Positions 44,406 to 53,700 are shown, numbered from the stretch's first letter. The stretch is 64,000 bases of DNA from Saprospirales bacterium (GCA_002698985.1 PAAY01000064.1:46064-110063), one strand, 5' to 3'. Numbers and translations are program-made. The notes: a model not told the origin generated them from the letters alone.

Positions 44406-45158
44406 CTACCGAATTCCGTTTTCCCATTCGTCCCTTCGTTGAAGAGCTTCTTCAACGGCACCCGGCTTGCCAACATCCAGCCAGAAATCAGCATCGTGCT
44501 GAAACCCCTTTATCACAGCTTGGCTGCCCGCTACCAGGTAGGTGTCGATGATGGAGAAGGGTTGTTGTGCCGAAGGCATGAAGGGAAACAGCGCCGGGCT
44601 GATGATGTGGATTCCACTAAATGCCAGAGGAGTGAGCTGCGACAATTGCAGCTCTGCGCCGCAAAACTTCTGCTCACCTGTTCTGACGTTTTGCCAGCCC
44701 TGCAAGTTCATTGCCTCATCAAAAAGCAGGTAGCGTGAACTCTCCCGCTTTCTGACGGCAAGGGTGGCCATGGCACCGGATTGAAGATGGGAGTCATAAA
44801 GCGACGGAAGGTCAATGGTAGAAAGTACATCCACGTTCATGGCGATGAAAGGCTGGTCCGTTTTTTCAAAAAAAGCCTGCGCCTTTTTCAGGCCTCCACC
44901 CGTATCGAGCAGCAGGTCTGATTCATCGGAAATGAAAACTTCCATCCCGAAGTTTTTTTCGCTTCGCAAAAACTCCCGGATCATCCCGGAAAAATGGTGC
45001 ACGTTGACCACCACCTGCTCAACGCCGCTGGCCTTCAGTTTCAGCAGGGCCCACTCCAGCAACGGCCTGCCGGCAACTTCAACGAGCGCTTTGGGCCGGC
45101 GGTCAGTCAATGGCCGTAAACGGGTACCCAATCCGGCAGCGAAAAGCATTGCTCTCAT
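44406..45158 (-). CDS. Nucleotidyltransferase (NDP-sugar synthase, no helix domain)
   Basis: A 250-residue nucleotidyltransferase. Start ATG at 45158 (MRAMLFAAGLGTRLRPLTD), not the TTG two codons earlier. Motifs: GLGTRLRPL (10-18), PKALVEVAGRPLLEW near 22, DTGGGLKKA near 85, FIAMNVDVLST near 104 as the metal site and DFWLDVGKPGAVEEAL near 224. It resembles MurNAc-1-phosphate uridylyltransferase (MurU) and mannose-1-phosphate guanylyltransferase-like enzymes, and lacks the C-terminal left-handed helix of the two relatives at 18.6 and 23.5 kb. With anmK also in the window, a cell-wall recycling role (MurU-type) is possible but not provable here. Confidence 0.82.
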   Translation of the reverse strand: MRAMLFAAGLGTRLRPLTDRRPKALVEVAGRPLLEWALLKLKASGVEQVVVNVHHFSGMIREFLRSEKNFGMEVFISDESDLLLDTGGGLKKAQAFFEKTDQPFIAMNVDVLSTIDLPSLYDSHLQSGAMATLAVRKRESSRYLLFDEAMNLQGWQNVRTGEQKFCGAELQLSQLTPLAFSGIHIISPALFPFMPSAQQPFSIIDTYLVAGSQAVIKGFQHDADFWLDVGKPGAVEEALQRRDEWENGIR

Positions 45159-45160
45159 GG

Positions 45161-45988
45161 TCAATCCGGATTGTTGGTGCTGACGGCTAGTTGCTCAACG
45201 AATTGAAGGAAGTTGCGGAAAGCGCGGGCAGTGGCCTGGGCAGCTTCAAACATGCCCATGTGCCCGACGGTGGACAGCACCTGAATGTCGGCGGTCTGTG
45301 GTAAATGTACTTGCCTCATGCTGAGCTCAAAAGGGACCGCTTCATCCAGTTTTCCGACGATGAACTGCACAGGAATTTTCAGCCTGGAAAGCACTTCCGA
45401 ACGGTCCTTCCGGCTGCGCATGGCTTCCAAAGCAGCCAGTATGCCGGCTTCATCGTAGGCCGCCGCATGGTGTATCATGGCGTTGACTTCAGACTGGTAC
45501 CCTTTGGAAAAATCATAGGCGAACAAGCCCGGTATCATTTGCCGCACATACAGTATGTGGCCGTTGTTCCGGATGAACTCCGCTGATTTCAGACGGGCAT
45601 TCTTCTTTTCTTCAGAATCGGCAAAGGGATGAGAATGGAACAGGCAGAGCGCTGTAAGGCGGTCTTCATTTCCTTCGGCAATGGCGAGGCTGACATAACC
45701 GCCCATCGAGTGCCCCACCAGCACAAATCGGTCGAATCCCGTATGATCCACCACTGCCATCACAGCTTCCGCCATGCTTTCAATGGTGACATCCGGCAAC
45801 ACCTCCGACTGCCCGAAACCCGGCAGATCGATGAGCAGGTATTTGCGGTTGTTGGGCAACAGCGTCAGCCATTCGTCCCAGATGCGACTGTCTTCGCAAA
45901 ATCCGTGAAGCAAAACCACAGGCGCGGCATCCCCTTCTCCAATGACCCGGAAGGCTACTTTTTTACCGAGGAAAGAAATGTGTTCCAT
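45161..45988 (-). CDS. Alpha/beta-fold hydrolase
   Basis: A 275-residue hydrolase. Start ATG at 45988 (MEHISFLGKKVAF); a TTG nine codons earlier is less likely. The oxyanion loop is LLHGFCEDSRIW near 26, the nucleophile Ser94 lies in VLVGHSMGGYV, the acid is probably Asp in VGKLDEAVPF near 220 and the histidine is in VGHMGMFEA near 249. It is a typical lipase/esterase-like member with unknown substrate. Two bases separate its stop from the nucleotidyltransferase start, so the three genes from 45988 down to 43388 form one operon. Confidence 0.85.
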   Translation of the reverse strand: MEHISFLGKKVAFRVIGEGDAAPVVLLHGFCEDSRIWDEWLTLLPNNRKYLLIDLPGFGQSEVLPDVTIESMAEAVMAVVDHTGFDRFVLVGHSMGGYVSLAIAEGNEDRLTALCLFHSHPFADSEEKKNARLKSAEFIRNNGHILYVRQMIPGLFAYDFSKGYQSEVNAMIHHAAAYDEAGILAALEAMRSRKDRSEVLSRLKIPVQFIVGKLDEAVPFELSMRQVHLPQTADIQVLSTVGHMGMFEAAQATARAFRNFLQFVEQLAVSTNNPD

Positions 45989-46302
45989 CAAACTGAGATG
46001 TGCTTTGGAGGGCAAAGTAAAGAAAGTTGACAGACAACAGTGAAAGCCCCATCGGCTGGCAAGGCTTCACAGCACGAAGCTCTTGTGAAAGCCGGGTTGC
46101 GTAGAATTTTTGTTGGCCGAAGGAAGTTGAAGAAGCTGCTGCGGTGGTACCGTTTCAAGCCTCAGAAACTTCGCTTACCTGCGCTCATCCGCCCCAGACC
46201 TTTTAACACACTTCTCAAAGTGCCGGTATGATTACGCCCATTGCAGCCCGAAAAAGACTGCGATCCCGTAATTTCGCCGCTCATTTTAAAAAAGAACGGA
46301 TC

Positions 46303-47745
46303 ATGAAGAGAACTGAAATCGTTGAAATACTCAAAAGTCCAAAGCTCAACCAGGAAGTGCTGGTCAAAGGCTGGGTTCGCTCTTTCAGAGCAAACCGGTT
46401 TATCGTCTTGCACGATGGCTCCTGCTTTGGCACCTTGCAGATAGTGGTAGATTTTGAAAAATTTCCTGAAGAGCTTCTGAAGAAGATCACCTTCCACTCC
46501 TGCATTGCCGTAAAAGGAAAACTGGTGGAATCACAGGGTGCAGGTCAGGCCGTGGAAGTTTTGGCCGAAGAAATTGAAATACTCGGCGAGAACAACCCCG
46601 AAGAATATGTCTTGCAGCCCAAGCACATGACCATGGAGTACCTCCGGGAAAAAGCACACTTCCGGATGCGCACACAGACATTCAGTGCGGTGTTCCGCGT
46701 GCGCCACGGCATTGCATTCGCCACCCACAAGTATTTCAACGACAATGGCTTTTACTACATCCACACGCCCATCATCACCGGCAGTGACGCAGAGGGCGCC
46801 GGCGAAATGTTCAAAGTGACCACATTGGATGTGGGCAACCCGCCCCGCACCGAAGATGGCTCCATCAACTGGAAGGAAGACTTCTTCGAAAAAAGCACCA
46901 ACCTGACCGTATCGGGTCAGCTCCAGGGTGAAATAGCCGCACTGGCCCTCGGGAAGATCTACACCTTCGGTCCAACTTTCAGAGCGGAGAAGTCTTTCAC
47001 GCCACGGCACCTCGCCGAGTTTTGGATGATAGAACCCGAAATGGCCTTTTACGACATCCACGACAACATGGACCTGGCCGAGGATTACGTGAAATACCTC
47101 ATCAAATTTGCCCTCGAGAATTATTCCGATGAGCTGGAGTTTCTGGATAACCGCATCAAACAAGCGGAAAAAAACATGAAACAGGAACAACGTCGCCCCA
47201 TGGGCCTCATCGAGATGTTGCGCTTCGTTATTGAAAACGATTTTGAACGCATCACCTACACGGAGGCTGTGGACATCCTGCTCCGCTCCAAGCCTTACAA
47301 AAAAGGCAAGTTCCAGTTCCCGGTTGAATGGGGCCGTGACCTGCAGGCCGAGCACGAACGCTACCTGGTGGAAAAACACTTCAAAAAACCGGTCATCGTC
47401 CGGGATTATCCGAAGGCCATCAAAGCATTCTACATGCGCGAAAACGATGGCAGCGAACCGGGCAGGGAAACCGTTGCTGCAATGGACATCCTCTTCCCTT
47501 ACATCGGCGAGGTCATTGGTGGTTCACAACGGGAAGAGCGCTACGACAAATTGCTGGAGCGAGTAAAAGCCCAGGGTATTCCGGAAGAGGAGCTCTGGTG
47601 GTACCTCGACCTGAGAAAATTTGGCGGTTGTCCGCACTCGGGTTTTGGGCTTGGCTTCGAAAGGATGGTTCAGTTCATCACGGGCATGGGCAACATCAGG
47701 GATGTGATCCCATTCCCACGAGCTGCCGGCAGCGCAGAATTCTGA
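46303..47745 (+). CDS. asnS: Asparaginyl-tRNA synthetase
   Basis: Charges tRNA-Asn; 480 residues, standard. Start ATG at 46303 (MKRTEIVEILKSP), preferred over an upstream ATG at 46228 that would add a basic extension. The N-terminal OB fold (VLVKGWVRSFRANRFIVLHDG, in parts: KGWVRSFRAN, FIVLHDGS) binds the anticodon. Class II motif 2 is FGPTFRAEKSF near 222 and motif 3 is GFGLGFERMVQF near 450. The AsnRS-type EFWMIEPEMAF follows motif 2. A hairpin terminator lies 29 bases after the stop. Confidence 0.96.
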   Translation: MKRTEIVEILKSPKLNQEVLVKGWVRSFRANRFIVLHDGSCFGTLQIVVDFEKFPEELLKKITFHSCIAVKGKLVESQGAGQAVEVLAEEIEILGENNPEEYVLQPKHMTMEYLREKAHFRMRTQTFSAVFRVRHGIAFATHKYFNDNGFYYIHTPIITGSDAEGAGEMFKVTTLDVGNPPRTEDGSINWKEDFFEKSTNLTVSGQLQGEIAALALGKIYTFGPTFRAEKSFTPRHLAEFWMIEPEMAFYDIHDNMDLAEDYVKYLIKFALENYSDELEFLDNRIKQAEKNMKQEQRRPMGLIEMLRFVIENDFERITYTEAVDILLRSKPYKKGKFQFPVEWGRDLQAEHERYLVEKHFKKPVIVRDYPKAIKAFYMRENDGSEPGRETVAAMDILFPYIGEVIGGSQREERYDKLLERVKAQGIPEEELWWYLDLRKFGGCPHSGFGLGFERMVQFITGMGNIRDVIPFPRAAGSAEF

Positions 47746-47773
47746 TTTTGCGAAGAAAAACATGAATAACAGT

Positions 47774-47810
47774 GAGGGGAGCAAGCCGGTGCTTGTTCCT
47801 CTTTTTTTTT
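47774..47810 (+). terminator. Terminator after asnS
   Basis: An imperfect hairpin (GAGG...CAAGC, CGGT loop, GCTTG...CCTC) followed by nine T residues (47802-47810), directly upstream of the lipoprotein gene at 47829. Confidence 0.75.
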
Positions 47811-47828
47811 CGTCAAAAAATCGTTGTT

Positions 47829-48374
47829 ATGAAAACAATCCTGAAACTCGCTATTGCCATTGTACTGTGGTCCGGCATTCCTTCCTGCTGTGATGTTCCA
47901 AGCACCTGGATAATGAAAGGCTTCAATGTAAAATTCCAGGATGACATTCACGGCACCTTTGACCTGGGAGTGACCAATGCCGACAGCATCATCCTGATCG
48001 TCACGCCTGAGGTAGAAACTTTCGCCTCCGTCAAAAATTGGCTTGGGAATGAAGCGCTTGCTTTTACATGCCCGGAACCTCTTTTGCAGCATGCTACCGT
48101 TGACTTCACAATTACGAGCAACAATGACTTCAATGAAATTAAAGCAGGTGAGCCATTGAATTCGAAACTATTTTACTGGCAATTGTCATCGAGTGTAGCC
48201 GATAGGCCTCCATTCGTGCACCATTCCGGAACAGAATTATCCTTCGCACACCACAGAGAATATTTCGTCTTCAGGGAAAAGCCGGCCATCACCAAACACA
48301 TCTTCACGGTCACGGTAACCGATGAATTGGGGAACAAAATCGTGGGTTCGTCGAAGGAAATAACCTGGTATTGA
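47829..48374 (+). CDS. Hypothetical lipoprotein
   Basis: A 181-residue protein with a lipoprotein signal peptide (MKTILKLAIAIVLWSG, lipobox IPSC with a second cysteine beside it). ATG at 47829. The mature part has beta-strand character (FTITSNNDFNEI, HIFTVTVTDELG) and ends like an extracellular beta-sandwich, but no named domain is recognised. It lies between asnS and the LolD-type ATPase and may be transcribed with the latter, which starts 51 bases later. It carries more AT than asnS. Confidence 0.65.
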   Translation: MKTILKLAIAIVLWSGIPSCCDVPSTWIMKGFNVKFQDDIHGTFDLGVTNADSIILIVTPEVETFASVKNWLGNEALAFTCPEPLLQHATVDFTITSNNDFNEIKAGEPLNSKLFYWQLSSSVADRPPFVHHSGTELSFAHHREYFVFREKPAITKHIFTVTVTDELGNKIVGSSKEITWY

Positions 48375-48425
48375 ACCATGGTGGTTCTTTCACGTTCTCA
48401 TCTTCTCAATTCATCTGACACACCA

Positions 48426-49085
48426 ATGCTACAAGTACAAAATCTCACAAAAACCTACACCTCCGGCGGCAGATCACTCACCGTGCTGGAGGATGTCAGC
48501 TTTGAACTTCAACCTGGCGATTCTTTTGCCATAGTGGGTCCTTCAGGAAGCGGAAAAACCACCCTGCTGGGACTTTGTGCAGGACTTGACAGGGCCTCTG
48601 AAGGTTCTGTCATTCTGAATGGGGTCAAACTCGACGACCTCGATGAAGACCAAAGAGCACAGATCAGGAGTGAGTACGTGGGATTTGTGTTTCAGAATTT
48701 CCAGTTGATCCCTACGCTTACAGCACTTGAAAACGTGATGGTACCCCTGGAGCTCAGAGGCGAAAAAGGCGCCGCCAAAACCGCCATGGAACTCCTCGAC
48801 AGGGTCGGCCTTGCCAACCGCCACGACCACTACCCCGCACAGCTCTCAGGGGGTGAACAACAGCGCGTGGCACTGGCACGGGCATTCAGCAACAGCCCAA
48901 AAATCCTCTTTGCCGATGAGCCTACCGGCAACCTGGATGCAGAAACCCACGACGTGGTGGAAAACCTCCTGTTCGAACTGAACCGCGAGGCCGGCACCAC
49001 GCTGGTGCTGGTCACTCACGACCTTGAACTGGCCCGCAAAACGAACCGGATCCTGAAGTTGCGTGGCGGACGTGTGGTGCAGTAA
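48426..49085 (+). CDS. LolD/MacB-type ABC transporter ATPase
   Basis: A 219-residue ATPase of the LolD/YbbA/MacB class, which drives export of lipoproteins, peptides or other hydrophobic cargo with an FtsX-fold permease. Start ATG at 48426 ([11 protein letters not shown]). Walker [10 protein letters not shown] at 38-46, Q-loop [17 protein letters not shown] near 85, signature [14 protein letters not shown] near 139, Walker [13 protein letters not shown] near 158, H-loop LVTHD near 196. The [16 protein letters not shown]-loop region is diagnostic of this class. No permease gene is adjacent, so the partner must be encoded elsewhere. Confidence 0.88.
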   Translation: MLQVQNLTKTYTSGGRSLTVLEDVSFELQPGDSFAIVGPSGSGKTTLLGLCAGLDRASEGSVILNGVKLDDLDEDQRAQIRSEYVGFVFQNFQLIPTLTALENVMVPLELRGEKGAAKTAMELLDRVGLANRHDHYPAQLSGGEQQRVALARAFSNSPKILFADEPTGNLDAETHDVVENLLFELNREAGTTLVLVTHDLELARKTNRILKLRGGRVVQ

Positions 49086-49110
49086 GCTTTGGCTTTCGGC
49101 GCAGGACAGT

Positions 49111-49118
49111 TAACTTTG
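49111..49118 (+). promoter_or_regulatory. -7 box of the thioredoxin-like gene
   Basis: TAACTTTG matches TAnnTTTG; predicted start near 49125 and leader of about 113 bases. Confidence 0.4.
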
Positions 49119-49237
49119 TCATTCTGCAAATCAGACCACTGTTTAATAGGTCCTTACCATATACTGGCCTGGCCATTGCAGGCATCAACAAACCGGCAAA
49201 CTCATTGGCCGGTGTTTTTCTCAAAATCATTTTTTTT

Positions 49238-50611
49238 ATGAAGTACCTGTTGTACCCCGTTTTTGCACTGCTACTGGTGTCCTTTGTCAGCACGCCTACC
49301 GACAAAGAAGTTGTGGAACTCAACTGCCAACTGAACGCCTGTGAGAAGGTGGACCAACTCCACCTATTTGAATTCAATGGCGTTAATTTCACGAAGATTG
49401 GTTCTGCCCCCACCACCGACTGGCAGAACTACAAGTTTCAAATTCCGGCATCGAGGCCTCGTTTCTATTATGTGGGAATCGATGCCAACAACCTGAAGCC
49501 GCTCATTTTGGGAACCGAAAAAAGCATTTCCCTGAAAGGCAGTTGCAGCAAATTCCAGAATGCACAGTTGCCTGATTCCGACCTCAACCAGAAATACGAA
49601 GCGGTTAAGCAGCAAATCAACCAGCACAAAAACCAGCTCACCACCTACCTTCGGCAATTGCAAATAGCCAATCAGCAAAACAATGTAGAAACAGCCAATC
49701 AGATCATTCTGAAGATGAAAGAGCTGGATGAGGAAAGGCTCCATTACATTGAAACCCTGAAAAAGGAAAGCCCCTTTTTGGCGAAAGTTGCCGCCATCAA
49801 CACCTACCTCAGCTACCACAACCACGGCACTTCCGGTGAAACGGAACTCGACTATTTCGGCACGAAGTATTTCCAGTTGGTTGACTGGAACGATCCGGAC
49901 TACGAATACAACGCCTGGGTCTTTGAAGCTACAAAAGATTACGCCCAAACCCTGGCCAACATCAAACTACCCGTTGACCAGCAAAAGAATTTCATCGATC
50001 TCCAACTGAGCAAAATACCGCAGGAAAAGCGCACCTATATGCTGGCCCTGGGAGGCATGATCGCCGGACTCCAGTCTGGTAAAAGCCCGCTCATGGCCAC
50101 TTATGCCAAAAAGTACATTGAAATGTACGGGGCAAAATACCCCGAAGCAGCAGCCCAGCTTAAGAATGCGGTGAAAGCTACCAGCAGCATGATGCCAGGC
50201 GCTGAGGCCCCTGATTTCACCATGAACACACCGGATGGACAACCACTGAGCCTGAAGGACCTGAGAGGAAAAGTCTTGCTGATCGATTTCTGGGCAAGCT
50301 GGTGCGGCCCCTGCAGAAGGGAAAATCCCAACGTGGTAAAAGCCTACAAAAAATACCACGACAAAGGCTTCGATGTATTGGGCGTCAGCCTGGACAAGGA
50401 TAAAAAGCGCTGGCTGGATGCCATTGAAAAAGACGGACTCATCTGGCACCACGTCTCTGACCTGAAAGGCTGGGCCAATGCCGCCGCTCAGCTGTACGGT
50501 GTGAGATCAATCCCTCACACAGTGCTGCTGGATAAAGACGGTAAGATCATCGCACGCAACTTGCGGGGGGCTGCGCTGGAGCAGAAACTTGCCGAATTGT
50601 TCGGAGAGTGA
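49238..50611 (+). CDS. TlpA-like thiol-disulphide oxidoreductase
   Basis: A 457-residue exported protein. Start ATG at 49238; signal peptide MKYLLYPVFALLLVSFVS. An N-terminal beta-rich DUF4369-like region and a glutamine-rich coiled helix (EAVKQQINQHKNQLTTYL near 128) precede the C-terminal thioredoxin domain from about 325. The active site is WCGPC near residue 354 (FWASWCGPCRRENP), and the cis-proline loop is SIPHTVLLDKDG near 430. Such TlpA/ResA-like proteins reduce or shuffle periplasmic disulphides, often for cytochrome maturation. A strong terminator follows. Confidence 0.9.
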   Translation: MKYLLYPVFALLLVSFVSTPTDKEVVELNCQLNACEKVDQLHLFEFNGVNFTKIGSAPTTDWQNYKFQIPASRPRFYYVGIDANNLKPLILGTEKSISLKGSCSKFQNAQLPDSDLNQKYEAVKQQINQHKNQLTTYLRQLQIANQQNNVETANQIILKMKELDEERLHYIETLKKESPFLAKVAAINTYLSYHNHGTSGETELDYFGTKYFQLVDWNDPDYEYNAWVFEATKDYAQTLANIKLPVDQQKNFIDLQLSKIPQEKRTYMLALGGMIAGLQSGKSPLMATYAKKYIEMYGAKYPEAAAQLKNAVKATSSMMPGAEAPDFTMNTPDGQPLSLKDLRGKVLLIDFWASWCGPCRRENPNVVKAYKKYHDKGFDVLGVSLDKDKKRWLDAIEKDGLIWHHVSDLKGWANAAAQLYGVRSIPHTVLLDKDGKIIARNLRGAALEQKLAELFGE

Positions 50612-50630
50612 GCACCCTCCTTCGGTAAAT

Positions 50631-50669
50631 GAAAAAGCGACAACTGGATGAACCAGTTGTCGCTTTTTC
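50631..50669. terminator. Strong terminator after the thioredoxin-like gene
   Basis: Seventeen-base perfect arms (50631-50647 and 50653-50669; GAAAAAGCGACAACTGG and complement) around ATGAA, with A-rich left and T-rich right flanks. It works for the plus-strand gene and for the small minus-strand gene that ends at 50689. Confidence 0.93.
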
Positions 50670-50688
50670 CTTTTCAGCCCTAGGCAAA

Positions 50689-50925
50689 TCAAATCGTTGG
50701 ATGGGGGGCAGTGCTTTCGGAATAACTCAAAATGCGCTGCAAAGTATCTGGGCGGGGGCTGAACTTAGCCTTTGGCAGAGCCAGGTAGCCTTCCAAAAGT
50801 TCCTGGTATTGCTCGTAAAGGCATGGATCTTCTTTGAGTGCCTCAGCTATAGCGATTGTTTCTGCCAACGAAGTTTCTCGGTAAATGAATAAGAGTAGAT
50901 CAGATGGTGTAAATTTTTGCTTCAT
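50689..50925 (-). CDS. Small anti-sigma-like protein
   Basis: A 78-residue protein, ATG at 50925 (MKQKFTPSDLLLFIYRETS). The N-terminal helix pair FTPSDLLLFIYRETSLAETIAIAEAL resembles short Bacteroidota proteins with an anti-sigma-factor-like N-terminus (given in parts: PSDLLLFIYRET, AETIAIAEAL) but there is no membrane helix and no zinc ligands. It is not next to a sigma factor. The region on its 5' side is a gene desert, so it is likely monocistronic. Confidence 0.6.
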   Translation of the reverse strand: MKQKFTPSDLLLFIYRETSLAETIAIAEALKEDPCLYEQYQELLEGYLALPKAKFSPRPDTLQRILSYSESTAPHPTI

Positions 50926-52433
50926 GTGCAAAGGTTTTAGAAACAGGTTGATTGACACATGCTTAACTATGAAGCAAATAGCCTTATTGTGAGCCTTCGA
51001 AAAATAACTTCCAAAAGATTCTGGAGCTGATAAAAACCGGCATAAACACCATCAGTCAGGGATAAAAAATTCAGTTTTTTCAAAAAAAATTCAGCTAAAA
51101 TTTTCACATGCATTTGTTGTGAATAAGTAACCGACTACGCAACAAGCAATTAACATTTGTGGAAAACGCAAGTGGAAAGTTTGTTGAGAACTTCTAAGCC
51201 CAAAACCTTGACACGGGCTGCATACAGGACTATCTTCGCTATCCCAATTTTACAGAAGATGATTTGGGCGTGATTCGCAAAGGCGAAACATGATTTTGAA
51301 AATTTGCAACTTGACTAACATTTCAAAGTTGGGAGAAGTGATGAATCCAATTGCCAGATCTCTGATTTGACAAGTGGGTTTGAGACTTCAAACAACCTGA
51401 AATGTGCTATGTCATAAGCAGTCCGCATATCAAAAGCCCTGAGCCAATCGGCCTGTTCAGGATGGGTTTAGCGCAAGCTATGATGGCCACGGAGTCATCC
51501 GGAGCTTCTTCGGAGGCTCAAGATGTACCAACGCCATTTCCCCGACCGGAATACGACCGGGTTCAGTAAGCCTTTGAAAACCGGATTGCAAAATGCAATG
51601 CAACAGTACATGGCCGCCAATGTGTCCGCACACCAAACGGTGATCAGTAGGCTTCGGCCGGCTGTACTTGTCTGGAGCATTGCAATCGACCTCAGCGTTC
51701 GAAAAAGCCGACTCTGCCGCTCCCGGCCTTGTGCCGGAAAATGGTATGTGCAAATGGCGATCGCAATCCTGAGCAGTCAGGAAAACCAGGCAACCTGCCC
51801 TCTGCCCGGGATCCCCGGATTCCGGAAGTTGATTTCTTCATGAGAAGTTGATGGAGGACAAAGCGCCTAACTGCTTTCGCCAGAAGGTTAGCCTATTCTA
51901 TTCAGATCAACAGCGCCGTCCCCGGTAGTTGATCGTGCGGCAGACAGTCAACGTGAACCAGCCTCCGGGCCATGAGCGTTGACCGGCCTTCGGCAGGGCA
52001 ATGGCAGAAGCTGCAATGGCTCCGGCTAAAGCAACTTCGAAGCATTGATCCCTGACGCTGAAACTCTTCTTCGGAAGAGCACAACAGCAGCGAAAGAACA
52101 AAGAGGTCAAACCTGTCTTCAGAAGTTTCCCGTAACCTGGTTATGGGAGGCTTCTCCAAGACAGGGGAATGAGGTGTTTTGCTGCCGGGACTTGTTCCGG
52201 CAGGGAGGGAAACCCTGAACAGGGAGCTGTCAGTAAGGCGATGGCGATCATATCAATATTGCTGAGGCAGCGCCAAGTCTGAACACCGAGTTCCGAACCG
52301 TCCGGTGCAGGTTTTGTTTCCCGGTGGAGCAATCCGCTGTGAAGCAAACCCCTGTAACGGGCAAAACAGCCCGCCAGAATGCCCCGGCATTTTGGGCAGC
52401 TGCAAGAACAAGGGATTAAGAGCTCTCGGGCAC
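50926..52433. other. 1.5-kb gene desert with many hairpins
   Basis: No convincing protein gene on either strand; frames present are short, cysteine- and arginine-rich and look random. The left half (to about 51300) is AT-rich. The right half (51400-52430) is GC-richer and has several hairpins: GAGCTTC-TTCG-GAGGCTC (51502-51519, UUCG tetraloop), CTCTTC-TTCG-GAAGAG (52064-52079, UUCG tetraloop), CTGCCGG/CCGGCAG (52182-52203), CGGGC/GCCCG (52358-52373) and the terminator-like stem at 52410-52443. This could be a structured RNA or decayed sequence. Confidence 0.5.
51216..51293 (+). pseudogene. Possible DUF433-like gene remnant
   Basis: A 25-codon stretch reads GCIQDYLRYPNFTEDDLG and ends VIRKGET before a stop. 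The piece DYLRYPNFTEDDL resembles the C-terminal end of DUF433 (VapB-like antitoxin-associated) proteins, where DYPxLTxEDI is typical. No start or upstream part is found in any frame, so it would be a fragment. Weak evidence. Confidence 0.25.
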
Positions 52434-52443
52434 TTAATCCCTT
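52410..52443. terminator. Hairpin overlapping the kinase stop codon
   Basis: Arms AAGGGATTAAG (52410-52420) and CTTAATCCCTT (52433-52443) pair perfectly and can extend through flanking CAAGA/TCTTG. The right arm contains the kinase stop. On the minus strand TTGTTCTTG follows; on the plus strand TTCTTGTTTT follows, so it may serve either direction. Confidence 0.75.
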
Positions 52444-53636
52444 TTCTTGTTTTGGGCTTGTGGGTTCTTTTTGGGCAACTGAATGGTAAAAGTGGTGCCC
52501 TGTCCGGGTTCCGAAGCTTTGACGAAGATCTTCCCTTTGTGATAGTCCTCGATGATCCGTTTGGTGAGCGACAGCCCCAATCCCCAACCCCGTTTTTTGG
52601 TGGTATAGCCAGGCTGGAATACGGTTTTGAATTTTGAATGAGGGATGCCCTTGCCCGTATCAGATATGTCTATGTAAACGAAATTTTCATCTTCGTAAAC
52701 ACTGGCCGAAATCACACCTTTGCCTTCCATGGCATCCAGGGAGTTGCGCAAAAGGTTTTCGATGACCCACTCGAAGAGGTGCGGATTCACAAAAACGGTT
52801 ACATCGCCAGCACCTGCTTCCGGAAATTCAAACTTCACCTTCCGCGGTGAGCGGGGTTCCATGTAGTTGCGGCATTTTTCCAACTCGTCGTAAACGTTGA
52901 CGGCCTCCAGTTCAGGGGCTGAGCCGATCTTCGAAAAGCGGTCAGAGATCAGCTCGAGCCTGATCACATCCTTTTTCATTTCATCAACAACCTCCAGCAG
53001 TTCTTCGTCTTCCTCCTTGATGCTCCTAAGGTGCTCCAGCCAGGCGATAATGCCGGAGATGGGTGTACCCAATTGGTGGGCTGTTTCTTTTGCCATGCCC
53101 ACCCACACGCGGTTTTGCTCGGCACGCCTGGCCGAACTGAAGGCCAGGTAACCAAACAAAATAAAGGCCCCTATCAGTACCAATTGGATGAATGGATAGT
53201 AGGTGAGCAGCTTAAGTATTCGGGAATGTTCAAAGTACAGCTGAATTTCACCGACGGGAGATGAAATAATTTTTGGCACCTGCCCGGCCGCTTGCAAGTC
53301 CTCAAGTTTTTTTGAAAGGAAAACCTGGTTGGTGTCTTTCTCCGGGCCATAGTTTTTTCCTTCCAGGTAACCGTCAGGGCCGACCAGCAGGATGGGGACA
53401 GAAGTATTGGACTCAAAAAATGTGCTCTGGAAGGTAAAATCGCACTGAGCGTTCAGGTCTTCAAAGGCGTAAGAAAGCTGATCGTAGGCCGTTTTCAACT
53501 GCTCCACCTTCTTTACCTCTTCCTCCGCCAACTTGTCGGTCAGGTACTTGGTGTAAAGCACAGAGATGATCACGATGACTACACCCGCCAGGGCGAGGTA
53601 GAGTTTCCACCGAGCTTTACGCTTGTAAATATCCAT
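52434..53636 (-). CDS. Sensor histidine kinase (orphan)
   Basis: A 400-residue membrane kinase. ATG at 53636. Transmembrane helices at about 10-30 and 146-166 flank a small extracytoplasmic sensor. The H-box is KETAHQLGTPISGI near 185, a variant in which the usual HELRTP is HQLGTP, found in a Bacteroidota kinase subgroup. N-box ENLLRNSLDAMEGKG near 300 and G-boxes DTGKGIPHSKF and GWGLGLSLTKRI follow. No response regulator gene is adjacent, so its partner is elsewhere. Confidence 0.9.
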   Translation of the reverse strand: MDIYKRKARWKLYLALAGVVIVIISVLYTKYLTDKLAEEEVKKVEQLKTAYDQLSYAFEDLNAQCDFTFQSTFFESNTSVPILLVGPDGYLEGKNYGPEKDTNQVFLSKKLEDLQAAGQVPKIISSPVGEIQLYFEHSRILKLLTYYPFIQLVLIGAFILFGYLAFSSARRAEQNRVWVGMAKETAHQLGTPISGIIAWLEHLRSIKEEDEELLEVVDEMKKDVIRLELISDRFSKIGSAPELEAVNVYDELEKCRNYMEPRSPRKVKFEFPEAGAGDVTVFVNPHLFEWVIENLLRNSLDAMEGKGVISASVYEDENFVYIDISDTGKGIPHSKFKTVFQPGYTTKKRGWGLGLSLTKRIIEDYHKGKIFVKASEPGQGTTFTIQLPKKNPQAQNKKRD

Positions 53637-53692
53637 TGGCTAAGAGGTAAACAGCGACAAAACGCCGGGCCTGAACTGGTATTGCCGACGGG

Positions 53693-53700
53693 CAAAAATA
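53693..53700 (-). promoter_or_regulatory. -7 box of the orphan kinase gene
   Basis: Reads TATTTTTG on the minus strand; predicted leader about 50 bases. Confidence 0.4.

Noticed and set aside
51478..52159. Short open frames in the 50.9-52.4-kb desert as genes
   Set aside because: Each is under about 110 codons, overlaps others on both strands, lacks signal peptides or known motifs and has erratic composition.
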